A stretch of 64,000 nt of DNA from Pseudomonas versuta (GCF_001294575.1 NZ_CP012676.1:62001-126000); one strand, 5' to 3'; shown: positions 12,137 through 21,339, counted from the first letter of the stretch. The notes: generated from the letters alone by a model not told the origin. Made by a program: numbers and translations.

Positions 12137-12435
12137 TCAGTCAGCCAGCTGCAACGCTGAGTGCTCTGCCAGTTCCTGCTGGATAAAGGCAGCAATCATG
12201 GCGCGGTAGACGCTTTCGGTCACATCCGGGTTGGCGCCCAGTTGTTCTGCCAAGGCTCGGGCCTTGGTGATGACCTGTTCAACCCGCAGGGGAGCTTTCA
12301 CCGCGTCGCTGTCTTTTTAAAGCCGGCGGCCTGGGACACATAAGCACCGCGCTCGGCGATCAGTCCGACGATCTGGCGGTCCAGGCGGTCAATGTTCTCG
12401 CGCACTTGTTCAAGGGAATCACAGGTTACGGCCAT
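12137..12435 (-). pseudogene. Chorismate mutase (AroQ type), frameshifted
   Basis: From the ATG at 12435 the frame reads MAVTCDSLEQVRENIDRLDR, IVGLIAERGAYVSQAAGFKK and then TATR and stop, 45 residues. One base earlier in the reading frame (a -1 shift at the TTTAAAAAG run, about 12314-12322) the protein continues DSDAVKAPLRVEQVITKARA, and ends AEHSALQLAD at 12137. The joined product of about 99 residues has the all-helical AroQ pattern (R in the first helix, later KxxDxxxPxR-like part, ER and QE positions). One missing A in the A run explains it. It lies 15 bases after the DUF4105 gene, so it was probably cotranscribed. Real mutation, sequencing error and programmed -1 shift are all possible. 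Confidence 0.85.
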
Positions 12436-12450
12436 GTTCTTAAACTCCAT

Positions 12451-14304
12451 TTAATAGTGATACCACTTCAGTTCCAGCATCACTTCGTTTACCGGAGCGC
12501 TAAGGTGGCTGAACTCCCGTTGTGCCGTCAATCGCAGGCCGAGGTTGCGTGACACTTCCCATTGCTGATTCAGGCTCAGGCTGCGTCGGATTTCGCCGTT
12601 GGTGAAGTAGTCGCTTTTGGCTTCCAGGCTCAGATTGCCCACTGTATTGCGCCACAACACGCCGGTGTTGAAACCCGCTGCAGGCGATACAAAGGCTGCG
12701 AAGTCATTGTTGTGCTCCACGCGCACGGTGCCCAGGGCAAACCCCAGTACATTCTCTCCCAGTTGCCAGGTACCGCCTGCGCCACCATTGACGTGGCTGA
12801 CCAGGGTTTCGTCGCCGTGCTTGCCGAGGACGCGCTCGAGCCCGCCGCCCACTTGCCAGGACCAGGGCTGGAGCAAGTCGTTACGTGGGGTCAATGAGCG
12901 GATATTGGCCAGATCCAGCTGCTGGACCTGCCAGTGATTGCCTTCGTACTGGCGCAGCTTGAGTTGCAGGATTTCAATCTGCGCTCCCAGCGGAAAGCCC
13001 GGCGCGTTGTCGTTCAAGTCGTGATAGGCCATGCGCAGGCCGTACTCGGCAAATGCCTTGTCGTCCCGGCTGCCGGCGCCCAGCTGCCAGGTGCGTGACT
13101 CGTGCCCGTTTTCCGGCAGTTCGGGTTTCTCGACTTCAAGCCCGGGGGCGGGATTCTGGTTGATCGCCCGGAGCAGTTCGAAGCTGCGCTGTGAGCGTGC
13201 GCTGTCTCGTTCAAGGCCATTGGCCCGGTAGCGCTCAATGCGATATGCCGCGTCAATGATCAGCGCCTGACGCTCTTTGGGCAGCGCCTTGAATTGCGGG
13301 TTCTGCAGCTGGGCCTGATCGGCACTGACCTGCAGTACCCATTGCTGCTCTTCAGGGTCCAGCACCTTGGCGCGATCCAGCAGTTCACGCTCGCGGGACG
13401 GGCGATACTCGATGCTTTCCACCAGCCCGGCTTCCTTCACTGCTTTCACGGTGTCGGTGGGGATTGCGGTCAGCGGGAATTGCGTAGTCAGTTGCAAGCC
13501 GGGACGCGCGACTTGCAGCAGTTCCAGAAGGCGGTACGAGCAGTTCTCGTCGAAGAAGAAATAGTCGAACTGGATTTGTTTGAGTTCCCACACATGTTCG
13601 ACCATGCGTTGAGTTTCTTCGGGCGTCAGATTCAGGCGGTATTCCCACAGGTCGCGGTTCTCAAGACTGCGGTACTCCGAGAGTTTTTCCTGGTAGGGCA
13701 CCAGCGCAAACAGACCGGGATACCCCCCGGCCAAACCTTTCCAGGCATACAGAATGCTGTTGTCGGAACCTTCAATGTAGGCGCCGAAGTTGATCGCATA
13801 GCTGAGCAGCGCGGTCTTGTTGCTCTGTACATCGGCCTGGTCGATACGCAGCAAGGTGTGGCCGAACATGGAGGACGGGCTGTTGAGGTAGGCCGCCGGG
13901 AAAATCATCACCGTGCTGTGGGGGGCCACGTCTTTAAACCACTGGGTGAACTCTGCGCACTCGGCCTTGGGCAGGTCGGTCAGGTTCAGTTGGGCCTTGA
14001 GCCAGCGGGTGCGTGCCGGGTATACGCACTGCGGGTGCTTGTCGCCCAGGCTCAGGGGGGCATACAACGCATCCAGGGTAGCGCGCAATTCGGCATCCGG
14101 ATGGTGGGCACCGTCTTTGGCGAGAAAGAATTTGTCGTCGCTGACATAGCTGCGCCAGCCGCCCAGCTTGCGGGCTTCATAGTGCCCCAGGGAGATCCAG
14201 AAAGGATCGTTGGCCAGCTGCTGCAAACGTTGATCGTCGATATGGGGTGCGGCATACAACGGGGCGCAGGCACAGAGCGCCAGATAGGCAAGGCGTTTGA
14301 GCAT
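12451..14304 (-). CDS. DUF4105 (Lnb N-terminal periplasmic domain) protein
   Basis: 617 residues with a signal peptide (MLKRLAYLALCACAPLYA). The conserved domain spans about residue 90-270 and contains SSMFGHTLLRI (His149) and FFFDENCSYRLLELL (Cys255), a Cys-His pair expected of a papain/NlpC-like acyl or peptide enzyme. In Bacteroidota the related Lnb was reported as a lipoprotein N-acyltransferase; whether that applies here is unknown. The C-terminal third (about 400-617) has alternating strands ending MLELKWYHY, suggestive of an outer-membrane barrel. The ATG at 14304 is used; a TTG lies nine bases upstream. The genes around it on the same strand are DUF3015 upstream and the broken chorismate mutase downstream. 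Confidence 0.85.
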   Translation of the reverse strand: MLKRLAYLALCACAPLYAAPHIDDQRLQQLANDPFWISLGHYEARKLGGWRSYVSDDKFFLAKDGAHHPDAELRATLDALYAPLSLGDKHPQCVYPARTRWLKAQLNLTDLPKAECAEFTQWFKDVAPHSTVMIFPAAYLNSPSSMFGHTLLRIDQADVQSNKTALLSYAINFGAYIEGSDNSILYAWKGLAGGYPGLFALVPYQEKLSEYRSLENRDLWEYRLNLTPEETQRMVEHVWELKQIQFDYFFFDENCSYRLLELLQVARPGLQLTTQFPLTAIPTDTVKAVKEAGLVESIEYRPSRERELLDRAKVLDPEEQQWVLQVSADQAQLQNPQFKALPKERQALIIDAAYRIERYRANGLERDSARSQRSFELLRAINQNPAPGLEVEKPELPENGHESRTWQLGAGSRDDKAFAEYGLRMAYHDLNDNAPGFPLGAQIEILQLKLRQYEGNHWQVQQLDLANIRSLTPRNDLLQPWSWQVGGGLERVLGKHGDETLVSHVNGGAGGTWQLGENVLGFALGTVRVEHNNDFAAFVSPAAGFNTGVLWRNTVGNLSLEAKSDYFTNGEIRRSLSLNQQWEVSRNLGLRLTAQREFSHLSAPVNEVMLELKWYHY

Positions 14305-14349
14305 GGTGGGCAACTGTTGTCAGACGAATAGAAGTGAAGCAGGAGAATA

Positions 14350-14369
14350 CCCGCTCCGGGAGGAGCGGG
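14350..14369. terminator. GC-rich hairpin between DUF3015 and DUF4105 genes
   Basis: CCCGCTCC-GGGA-GGAGCGGG, a perfect eight-base stem. It has no long T tract on either strand, so it may attenuate or protect RNA rather than fully terminate. Confidence 0.5.
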
Positions 14370-14382
14370 CGGGTCTCATTTA

Positions 14383-14871
14383 CTACGCAGCAGTTGCGTA
14401 TTTCGCCAGGCGTGCATCGCCTTTGAGGATAGCGAGGGTGTTGGTGTGCACATCGTCAGCGGTTACGTCGGCTTTGCTGAAGATTTGCTGGAAGTGCTCG
14501 TGGGTGACTGCCGCGAAATGGTCGCGGTCTTCAGGGGCGACACCCAGCACCACCGCGTAGGTGGTCAGTGCTTCGCCATTGCCTTTGGCCATGTCTTCGG
14601 ACAGCTCGTTCATCATGCCATTCATGGCAATCCACGATTTGCCGCCGTAGGTCAGGGCGTCCTTGGTCGTACAGCCGTTGGTCCCGGAGGTCATACCGAA
14701 GGTAGCGTTACCGGAGGTGCCGTTGGTGGTTGAGGCGAGGAAGTGAGCCGGTGTGCCGCGCTGACCTTCAAACAGCATGTTGCCCCAACCGCAGTTCGGG
14801 CCACCCGGTGCTTGCGCCATGGCATTGAGGGAAACAACAGTAAAGAGAGTACCGAGAAGAATCCGTTTCAT
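14383..14871 (-). CDS. DUF3015 family exported protein
   Basis: 162 residues with a clear signal peptide (MKRILLGTLFTVVSLNAMA, cleavage before QAPGG). The mature part begins GGPNCGWGNMLFEGQRG and has CTTKDALTYGGKSWIAMNGM, which I recognise as the DUF3015 family common in Pseudomonas and other proteobacteria. It has two Cys in the mature part that could form a disulfide. The function is unknown; it is presumably periplasmic. It is first in a minus-strand run with the DUF4105 gene and divergent from the Lon-like protease. Confidence 0.88.
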   Translation of the reverse strand: MKRILLGTLFTVVSLNAMAQAPGGPNCGWGNMLFEGQRGTPAHFLASTTNGTSGNATFGMTSGTNGCTTKDALTYGGKSWIAMNGMMNELSEDMAKGNGEALTTYAVVLGVAPEDRDHFAAVTHEHFQQIFSKADVTADDVHTNTLAILKGDARLAKYATAA

Positions 14872-15142
14872 AAGCTTTGTTCTCTATGTGTGTGCAACCA
14901 ATGGACAAGGGTTCTGGCCCTGAAGCGCCAGTACGGACCAGTTATTACTCCAGCCGCGTAACACGTAGGAGTCTAGGCACGATCGGCCGGTTCCGTGAAT
15001 TTTTGTAAAATATTCATCGAGCGGGAGTATTTATAGCCCGTAAACGCAGGGGTCTGATCTTTCGCGTGCTGTGCGCCTTGCCAGTGGGATACGGCCAGCG
15101 CCAGAATGCTGCCATCTGCCCCGCCTGATGTAAGGAAGCCCG

Positions 15143-17581
15143 ATGCCTGATCCTGTAGCTGCCAGCTTGCGTCTAGCGCCTGACGCGCTAACCCGTCCGT
15201 TCTCCGCTGAACAGTTCAGCTTCTCCAACACCAATGATCTGGAGCCTTTTCGCGGCATTCTCGGCCAGGAGCGAGCGGTCGAAGCCCTGCAATTTGGCGT
15301 GGCCATGCCGCGCCCGGGTTACAACGTATTTGTCATGGGCGAGCCGGGGACCGGTCGCTTTTCGTTCGTCAAACGCTATCTTAAGGCCGAGGGCAAACGC
15401 CTGAAGTCACCCAGCGACTGGGTGTATGTGAACAACTTCGATGAGCCGCGCGAGCCGCGCGCGCTTGAGTTGCCTGCGAGTACTGCCGGTGCATTCATCA
15501 CCGACATCAACGGCTTGATCGACAACCTGCTGGCGACCTTTCCGGCAGTGTTTGAACACCCGACCTACCAGCAACGCAAAAGCGCAATCGATCGCGGTTT
15601 CAACCAGCGTTACGACCGTGCGCTGGATGTCATTGAGCGTCTGGCGCTGGAAAAAGGCGTGGCGCTGTACCGCGACAGCAGCAACGTGGCCTTTACCCCG
15701 ATGAGCGAGGGCAAGGCGCTGGACGAAGCTGAGTTTTCGCAATTGCCCGATGAAGAGCGTGAGCGCTTCCACGAAGATATTTCCGGGCTTGAGGAGCGTC
15801 TAAACGAAGAGTTGGCGAGCCTGCCGCAGTGGAAACGCGAGTCGAACAACCAGCTGCGTCACCTGAACGAAGAAACCATCACCCTGGCGTTGCAACCTCT
15901 GCTGGCGCCTCTGTCGCAGAAGTACGCCGAAAATGGTGCGGTCTGCGGCTATTTGCAGGCCATGCAGGTGTATCTGCTGAAGACTGTGGTCGAGCAACTG
16001 GTGGACGACAGCAAAACCGATGCCCAGGCCCGCAAGCTGCTTGAAGAGCAGTACCTGCCGAGCCTGGTGGTTGGCCAGCCCATGAGCGGCGGCGCGCCGG
16101 TGGTGTTTGAACCACACCCGACCTACGACAACCTGTTTGGCCGGATCGAATACAGCACTGATCAAGGCGCGCTGTACACCACGTATCGGCAGTTGCGTCC
16201 CGGTGCATTGCACCGTGCCAATGGCGGCTTTTTGATTCTCGAAGCCGAGAAAATGCTTAGCGAGCCCTTTGTGTGGGATGCGCTCAAGCGTGCCCTGCAA
16301 TCACGCAAACTGAAAATGGAGTCGCCGCTGGGCGAGATGGGCCGTCTGGCCACCATCACCCTTAACCCGCAAGTGATCCCGTTGCAGGTCAAGGTCATCA
16401 TTATCGGTGCCCGCCAGTTGTACTACACGCTGCAGGATCTGGATCCGGACTTCCAGGAGATGTTCCGGGTACTGGTGGATTTCGATGAAGACATCCCGAT
16501 GGTCGACGAAAGCCTGGAGCAGTTCGCCCAGTTGCTGACCACGCGCACCTCGGAAGAGGGTATGGCGCCGTTGACCGCTGATGCCGTGGCGCGTCTGGCA
16601 ACCTACAGTGCGCGTCTTGCCGAGCACCAGGGGCGGTTGTCGGCGCGTATCGGGGATCTGTTTCAGTTGGTCAGCGAGGCGGATTTCATTCGCCACCTGG
16701 CCAACGATGCAATGACTGATGCCGGGCACATCGAGCGTGCGCTCAAAGCCAAGGCCACGCGCACCGGGCGCGTTTCGGCGCGGATTCTTGACGACATGCT
16801 GGCGGGGATCATTTTGATCGACACCGACGGTGCGGCGGTCGGCAAGTGCAACGGGCTGACCGTACTTGAAGTGGGGGACTCGGCGTTCGGCGTACCTGCG
16901 CGGATTTCTGCCACGGTGTATCCGGGTGGCAGTGGCATTGTCGACATCGAGCGTGAAGTAAACCTCGGACAGCCGATTCACTCCAAAGGGGTGATGATTC
17001 TGACCGGGTATCTGGGCAGCCGTTATGCCCAGGAATTCCCGCTGGCGATCTCGGCGAGCATCGCGCTGGAGCAATCCTACGGGTATGTCGATGGTGACAG
17101 TGCCTCGCTGGGTGAGGCGTGCACGCTGATTTCGGCGCTTTCCAAAACCGCGCTCAAGCAGTGCTTTGCAATCACCGGTTCCATCAACCAGTTCGGCGAA
17201 GTGCAGGCGGTGGGCGGAGTCAACGAGAAGATTGAAGGCTTCTTCCGACTCTGCGAGGCACGTGGTCTGACGGGCGAGCAGGGCGCGATCATCCCGCAAG
17301 CCAACGTAGCGACCTTGATGCTGGACGAAAAGGTGTTGCAGGCGGTGCGCGATGGCAAGTTCCACGTTTACGCGGTGCGTCAGGCGGATGAGGCGTTGAG
17401 CCTGTTGGTCGGCGAGCCGGCCGGTGAACCGGATGCCGAAGGTCAGTTCCCGGAAGGCAGCGTCAATGCGCGGGTGGTCGAAAGGTTGCGGGCGATTGCC
17501 GAGATGATCAACGACGAAGACCTCAAGGACGCCGAAAAGGAACTGCTTGCCGAAGTTCTGGCGGCGAAAAAACCGGCTTAA
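15143..17581 (+). CDS. LonB-type ATP-dependent protease family protein
   Basis: 812 residues. The N-terminal AAA-like region has GEPGTGRFSFV at residue 66-76, where the Walker A lysine is Arg72; a LILEAEKML segment near 365 takes the Walker B place. The C-terminal Lon protease domain carries GDSASLGEAC with Ser653 and GGVNEKIEG with Lys696. Their 43-residue spacing equals that of the Ser-Lys dyad of E. coli Lon, so peptidase activity is likely. There is no N-terminal Lon substrate domain; the family resembles YcbZ/LonB-type proteins of gamma-proteobacteria. The start ATG follows GTAAGGA. Partner proteins are not evident: the neighbours are unknown genes and a REP element. Confidence 0.92.
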   Translation: MPDPVAASLRLAPDALTRPFSAEQFSFSNTNDLEPFRGILGQERAVEALQFGVAMPRPGYNVFVMGEPGTGRFSFVKRYLKAEGKRLKSPSDWVYVNNFDEPREPRALELPASTAGAFITDINGLIDNLLATFPAVFEHPTYQQRKSAIDRGFNQRYDRALDVIERLALEKGVALYRDSSNVAFTPMSEGKALDEAEFSQLPDEERERFHEDISGLEERLNEELASLPQWKRESNNQLRHLNEETITLALQPLLAPLSQKYAENGAVCGYLQAMQVYLLKTVVEQLVDDSKTDAQARKLLEEQYLPSLVVGQPMSGGAPVVFEPHPTYDNLFGRIEYSTDQGALYTTYRQLRPGALHRANGGFLILEAEKMLSEPFVWDALKRALQSRKLKMESPLGEMGRLATITLNPQVIPLQVKVIIIGARQLYYTLQDLDPDFQEMFRVLVDFDEDIPMVDESLEQFAQLLTTRTSEEGMAPLTADAVARLATYSARLAEHQGRLSARIGDLFQLVSEADFIRHLANDAMTDAGHIERALKAKATRTGRVSARILDDMLAGIILIDTDGAAVGKCNGLTVLEVGDSAFGVPARISATVYPGGSGIVDIEREVNLGQPIHSKGVMILTGYLGSRYAQEFPLAISASIALEQSYGYVDGDSASLGEACTLISALSKTALKQCFAITGSINQFGEVQAVGGVNEKIEGFFRLCEARGLTGEQGAIIPQANVATLMLDEKVLQAVRDGKFHVYAVRQADEALSLLVGEPAGEPDAEGQFPEGSVNARVVERLRAIAEMINDEDLKDAEKELLAEVLAAKKPA

Positions 17582-17592
17582 CTCTGGATCAA

Positions 17593-17622
17593 CTGCAGGA
17601 GCGAGCAAGCTCGCTCCTGCAG
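17593..17622. repeat. Single REP palindrome behind the Lon-like gene
   Basis: CTGCAGGAGCGAGC-AA-GCTCGCTCCTGCAG, a perfect 14-base inverted repeat. Same family as the elements at 2511, 12056 and 50474; it lies 12 bases after the stop codon and may also act as an RNA 3' hairpin. Confidence 0.9.
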
Positions 17623-17763
17623 AGGTCAGGGCATCCGTTGGTCTTGGCAGCTTCTCCTGTCAGATTCTTCCTCTATTCTCAAAGCAGGACTTCCACTGTC
17701 GTCACTGGAATGATGCAGCCCGTAGTGTGCGGCTGATGACAGAATCTACCGAGGGTCGCCGCC

Positions 17764-18081
17764 ATGTCGCGCAACCTTTGCCTTACCCGCCAATGCTTGG
17801 GCCTGGTTACCCGTATTGAATGCAGCATTCGACCGCTGGCAGGCAATACCGGGATGTGGACGCTGCTGTTTGCTGCCGGGCTGGCAGGCGAGCAGCCGAC
17901 TACGATCAAGTCCCAAGGCCCGTTCCCCGGCCCTTTTGTGGCTGAAACCATTCTGGAATCAATCGTTGAAAGCCTGACGCTGCATGGCTATCGGCTTGCC
18001 GATGACCCGCAGATCTGGTGCCTGCACGTGCAGGCCCAGTTGCGCCAGATCAACGGTGGTCGCTGTCACGCCTCCCGCTAA
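17764..18081 (+). CDS. Conserved hypothetical protein, 105 residues
   Basis: A small soluble protein, MSRNLCLTRQCLGLVTRIEC..., with four Cys, of a kind I recall as conserved in Pseudomonas without known function. No signal peptide, membrane helix or known motif was seen. The ATG follows GAGGGTCGCC. The gene ends ten bases before the stop of the convergent lipoprotein gene. Its coding character is supported by normal Pseudomonas codon use and a GC-rich third position, but not by any recognised domain. Confidence 0.75.
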   Translation: MSRNLCLTRQCLGLVTRIECSIRPLAGNTGMWTLLFAAGLAGEQPTTIKSQGPFPGPFVAETILESIVESLTLHGYRLADDPQIWCLHVQAQLRQINGGRCHASR

Positions 18082-18090
18082 GTCGCTGAA

Positions 18091-19923
18091 TCAGCGGGGC
18101 GGGGTGACTTCGGGGACTTTGTCGAGCTTGACTTCAAAACCGTACTCGACAGGCAGCAGGTCTTTGCGGGCATAGCTTTCGAGCTGGGTGGGCTGCCCAT
18201 AGAAGTAGTGCACGTCAAACAGCGCCGGGCCATTAGGTTCGGCGCTGTGGCTTACGGCGAGTACTTCCTTGAGGTAGTTGCCGGTGTCGTCTTTGGCGTA
18301 AAAGCGCCAGGCCTCGGAAGGGAACAGCTTTTGATCAACAATCAGTGCATTGCCTTTGAGTTCGAGGCCTTTAGGCAGTTGCGCCGTGTTCAGGGTCTGT
18401 TTGTCGATGGCAGCGATAAACATCGGCATCGAGCCGACGGCATAAGCCGGTGTTTCGGGGAACAGATTGAGGTCATAGGTAATAACCCCGGTATGCGGGT
18501 CAACATCGAAGGCCTCGGTGGGCAGTTCCAGGGGCTCGCTGCGCTTGCCGTTCTCGTCTTCGGCGAAGAAGGTGACAGGGGCGTCGGCTGTGTCCGGCAA
18601 GGCGCCCAGCAGTTCGTCATTGAAGGTTGGCGGGTGGCTGAACTCAAGGGTTGCGGCGCTGGCGTCATCCACAGACTGGTTGATCACCACGCTCTTTGTC
18701 AGCTGTTCAGGCTCCAGGCTGGCATCTTTGAGGTAGTTGGCGGCCTGATCGTCATACACCACGACCGATAGCGGCAGGGGTTGAATATCTTTGCCCACGA
18801 CCGTCTTGTCGAGCCTGCGCACAGGCAGGTCGAGGCTTTTACGGGTGATATTGGCGGTGGAGAAATCGAGCACGCTGATGTCGAGGTTTTCGACATTGCC
18901 GTTGAAATACACCTTGCTGTAGTGATGGGTGTGGGTGTCGTCAAAGGCCTTCTGTTCGCTATCCAGTTGTTGCCCGAAAGCCTCGCTCCACGCGGTTTGC
19001 TTGAGCATTTGCGCCAGTTGTAGCTCATAGAAGGCCAGTTGCTCGGCGTTTTCATTGATCGAGCCTGCGCGCGACAGGAATTGCCCGGTGTGGTCGCGGG
19101 CTTGAATGATCAGCGGATTAAGTTGTGTGTCGCGCACTTCTTCGGCCAGCGCGGCACTGTTGTTGATATCGACTTCGGCGAAGTTTTTGCCCAGCGCCAG
19201 CAGGGTCACACTGATCGTGCCGTCGGTGCGGGTTTTACCCACGTCCTTGCTGTTCAGGTGGAAGTTCACCACTTTGCCGGGGGCGATCACTTCCACCTTG
19301 CCGTGCAATATCAGGGGCTGCGGTTGCTGCATGTTTTCAGTTTCAACCCCGTCGATATAGGGGTAGGTGACCGTCAGATCGTCCGGGTTGCTCATATTGG
19401 CGCTGGACGGGCTGAGCTGGATGCCGGGATCGGTTTCAGACCACTCGGCCTGAAACGGCACCAGTTGTTTGTTGCTCAGGGTCACGGACTGCCATTCAAG
19501 CGCATGGGGGAACGGAAACTCAGAGTCGCTGTTTGCCGGAAACGGGAATACGGGTTCAAGGTCGGTCAGATAATCCGAGCTGGAGTTTTTGCGCACTACA
19601 AACAGCCCGTTGATGTAGGTATCGCTCAGCGCCTGGCTGCTGGGGTAGTGCTTGAGCAGGGCCAGGTCGTCATCGCCATATTCGGTTTCGAGCGGTTTTT
19701 CCTCAAGCTTGACCCGGGCCCGCTCGAGCAGCAGCAAGGAGCCTCCCAGGTCTGCTACGGCATCTTTGAGTTGCTGGTCCTTGATGCTGTCGAGGCTTTT
19801 TTCGAATGCTGCGCTGCGCTCTTCCAGACTGGCCTGCTGGTGTTTGTCATCTGGCGAGCAGCCGCCCGTAATAAGCAAAGCTATTGAAAGCCCGAGACAG
19901 CCCAAGGGAAATCGCAGATCCAT
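18091..19923 (-). CDS. Large hypothetical lipoprotein
   Basis: 610 residues with a lipobox: signal MDLRFPLGCLGLSIALLITGG followed by Cys22 and Ser at +2, which predicts outer-membrane sorting. A short coiled-coil-like segment (about 30-75, SLEERSAAFEKSLDSIKDQQ) is followed by beta-rich regions with several similar-looking stretches ending in DDQAANYLKDASLEPEQLTK and DTGNYLKEVLAVSHSAEPNG; this partial internal similarity suggests repeated Ig-like or sandwich domains. No enzymatic motif was recognised. It stands alone on the minus strand between a convergent small gene and a divergent YqhA gene. Confidence 0.82.
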   Translation of the reverse strand: MDLRFPLGCLGLSIALLITGGCSPDDKHQQASLEERSAAFEKSLDSIKDQQLKDAVADLGGSLLLLERARVKLEEKPLETEYGDDDLALLKHYPSSQALSDTYINGLFVVRKNSSSDYLTDLEPVFPFPANSDSEFPFPHALEWQSVTLSNKQLVPFQAEWSETDPGIQLSPSSANMSNPDDLTVTYPYIDGVETENMQQPQPLILHGKVEVIAPGKVVNFHLNSKDVGKTRTDGTISVTLLALGKNFAEVDINNSAALAEEVRDTQLNPLIIQARDHTGQFLSRAGSINENAEQLAFYELQLAQMLKQTAWSEAFGQQLDSEQKAFDDTHTHHYSKVYFNGNVENLDISVLDFSTANITRKSLDLPVRRLDKTVVGKDIQPLPLSVVVYDDQAANYLKDASLEPEQLTKSVVINQSVDDASAATLEFSHPPTFNDELLGALPDTADAPVTFFAEDENGKRSEPLELPTEAFDVDPHTGVITYDLNLFPETPAYAVGSMPMFIAAIDKQTLNTAQLPKGLELKGNALIVDQKLFPSEAWRFYAKDDTGNYLKEVLAVSHSAEPNGPALFDVHYFYGQPTQLESYARKDLLPVEYGFEVKLDKVPEVTPPR

Positions 19924-20066
19924 TGTTCAGTTTTCCTGTCCGAAAGCGGTGCTGAGGAGGTCGACACTAGCAGAAAATTTATTTTACAGGCTGTTTCCGG
20001 GGCTTTATCGCTATTGATTTGTCGCTGATATACTCGCGCCCATTTTTTTACTTCCTGTGAGTTTCA

Positions 20067-20555
20067 ATGGAACGCTTTATCGAAAACGCAATGTACGCCT
20101 CACGCTGGATTCTGGCCCCGATTTACTTTGGGCTCTCGCTGGGCTTGCTGGCCCTGGCGTTGAAATTCTTCCAGGAAGTGTTTCATGTAATTCCCAACGT
20201 GTTCGCGCTATCTGAGTCGGACTTGATCCTGGTCATCCTGTCGTTGATTGACATGGCCCTAGTTGGTGGCTTGCTGGTAATGGTGATGATTTCGGGCTAC
20301 GAAAACTTTGTCTCCCAGCTGGATATCGATGACCACAAGGAGAAGCTTAGCTGGTTGGGCACCATGGACTCGACTTCGTTGAAGATGAAGGTTGCAGCGT
20401 CGATCGTGGCCATCTCTTCGATCCATCTGCTGCGGGTGTTCATGGATGCGCGCAACATCGAGCCTCAGTACTTGATGTGGTACGTGATCATTCATATGAC
20501 CTTCGTGGTATCCGCGTTTGCCATGGGCTATCTCGACAAACTGACCAAGCACTGA
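20067..20555 (+). CDS. YqhA/TIGR00645 family inner-membrane protein
   Basis: 162 residues beginning [20 protein letters not shown], a start typical of the YqhA family, with four hydrophobic helices (about residue 12-35, 50-72, 105-125, 135-155) and the [28 protein letters not shown] signature split over the third helix region. Predicted inner-membrane protein of unknown function. It is preceded by TGTGAG and a start ATG, divergent from the lipoprotein gene and upstream of fklB in the same direction with a 148-base gap, so probably its own transcript. Confidence 0.9.
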   Translation: MERFIENAMYASRWILAPIYFGLSLGLLALALKFFQEVFHVIPNVFALSESDLILVILSLIDMALVGGLLVMVMISGYENFVSQLDIDDHKEKLSWLGTMDSTSLKMKVAASIVAISSIHLLRVFMDARNIEPQYLMWYVIIHMTFVVSAFAMGYLDKLTKH

Positions 20556-20703
20556 TTTGTCGTGACGTGCGTTACATGACGGCGGGCTGCGAAGGCTTTG
20601 GGGGCTGTGGTAGTCTGCTCGCCCTTTTTTGGTTCTGGGCGGTTGAGAGGGGGCTGTTTTTAAAAATGGCTTTTTCTGGATCGCCCTACAGCGGAGCAGT
20701 GTT

Positions 20704-21321
20704 ATGTCCGAAGTAAATCTGTCGACCGACGAAACCCGCGTTAGCTATGGCATTGGCCGTCAGCTGGGCGACCAACTGCGCGACAACCCGCCACCGGGCG
20801 TTAGCCTGGATGCAATCCTGGCTGGCTTGACCGATGCTTTCGCCGGTAAAGAAAGCCGTGTTGGTCAAGAAGAGCTGAGTGCCAGCTTCAAGGTAATCCG
20901 CGAGCTGATGCAAGCTGAAGCGGCTGCCAAGGCAGAAGCTGCTGCAGGTGAAGGCAAGGCTTTCCTGGCTGAAAATGCCAAGAAAGACGGCATCACCACC
21001 CTGGCTTCGGGTCTGCAATTTGAAGTAGTGACTGCAGGTGAAGGCGCCAAGCCTTCGCGTGAAGACACTGTACGTGTTCACTACCACGGCACCCTGATTG
21101 ACGGCACTGTGTTCGACAGCTCCTACGATCGTGGTCAGCCAGCCGAATTCCCGGTCGGCGGCGTCATTGCCGGCTGGACCGAAGCCCTGCAACTGATGAA
21201 CGCCGGCAGCAAATGGCGCATCTACGTGCCGAGCGAATTGGCCTACGGCGCCCAAGGCGTTGGCAGCATCGCTCCGCACAGCGTGCTGGTATTCGACGTT
21301 GAGCTGCTGGAAGTTCTGTAA
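20704..21321 (+). CDS. fklB: FKBP-type peptidyl-prolyl isomerase, FklB-like
   Basis: 205 residues: an N-terminal FKBP dimerisation domain (about 1-100, charged helix SASFKVIRELMQAEAAAKAEA) and a C-terminal FKBP catalytic domain (about 110-205) with VHYHGTLIDGTVFDSSYDRG, FPVGGVIAGWTEALQLM, YVPSELAYG and SVLVFDVELLEV. There is no signal peptide, so it is cytoplasmic like FklB (FKBP22) rather than periplasmic FkpA. It catalyses cis-trans isomerisation of X-Pro bonds. A long inverted repeat follows the stop. Confidence 0.95.
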   Translation: MSEVNLSTDETRVSYGIGRQLGDQLRDNPPPGVSLDAILAGLTDAFAGKESRVGQEELSASFKVIRELMQAEAAAKAEAAAGEGKAFLAENAKKDGITTLASGLQFEVVTAGEGAKPSREDTVRVHYHGTLIDGTVFDSSYDRGQPAEFPVGGVIAGWTEALQLMNAGSKWRIYVPSELAYGAQGVGSIAPHSVLVFDVELLEVL

Positions 21322-21339
21322 GACTTCGGTGCTTTAACG

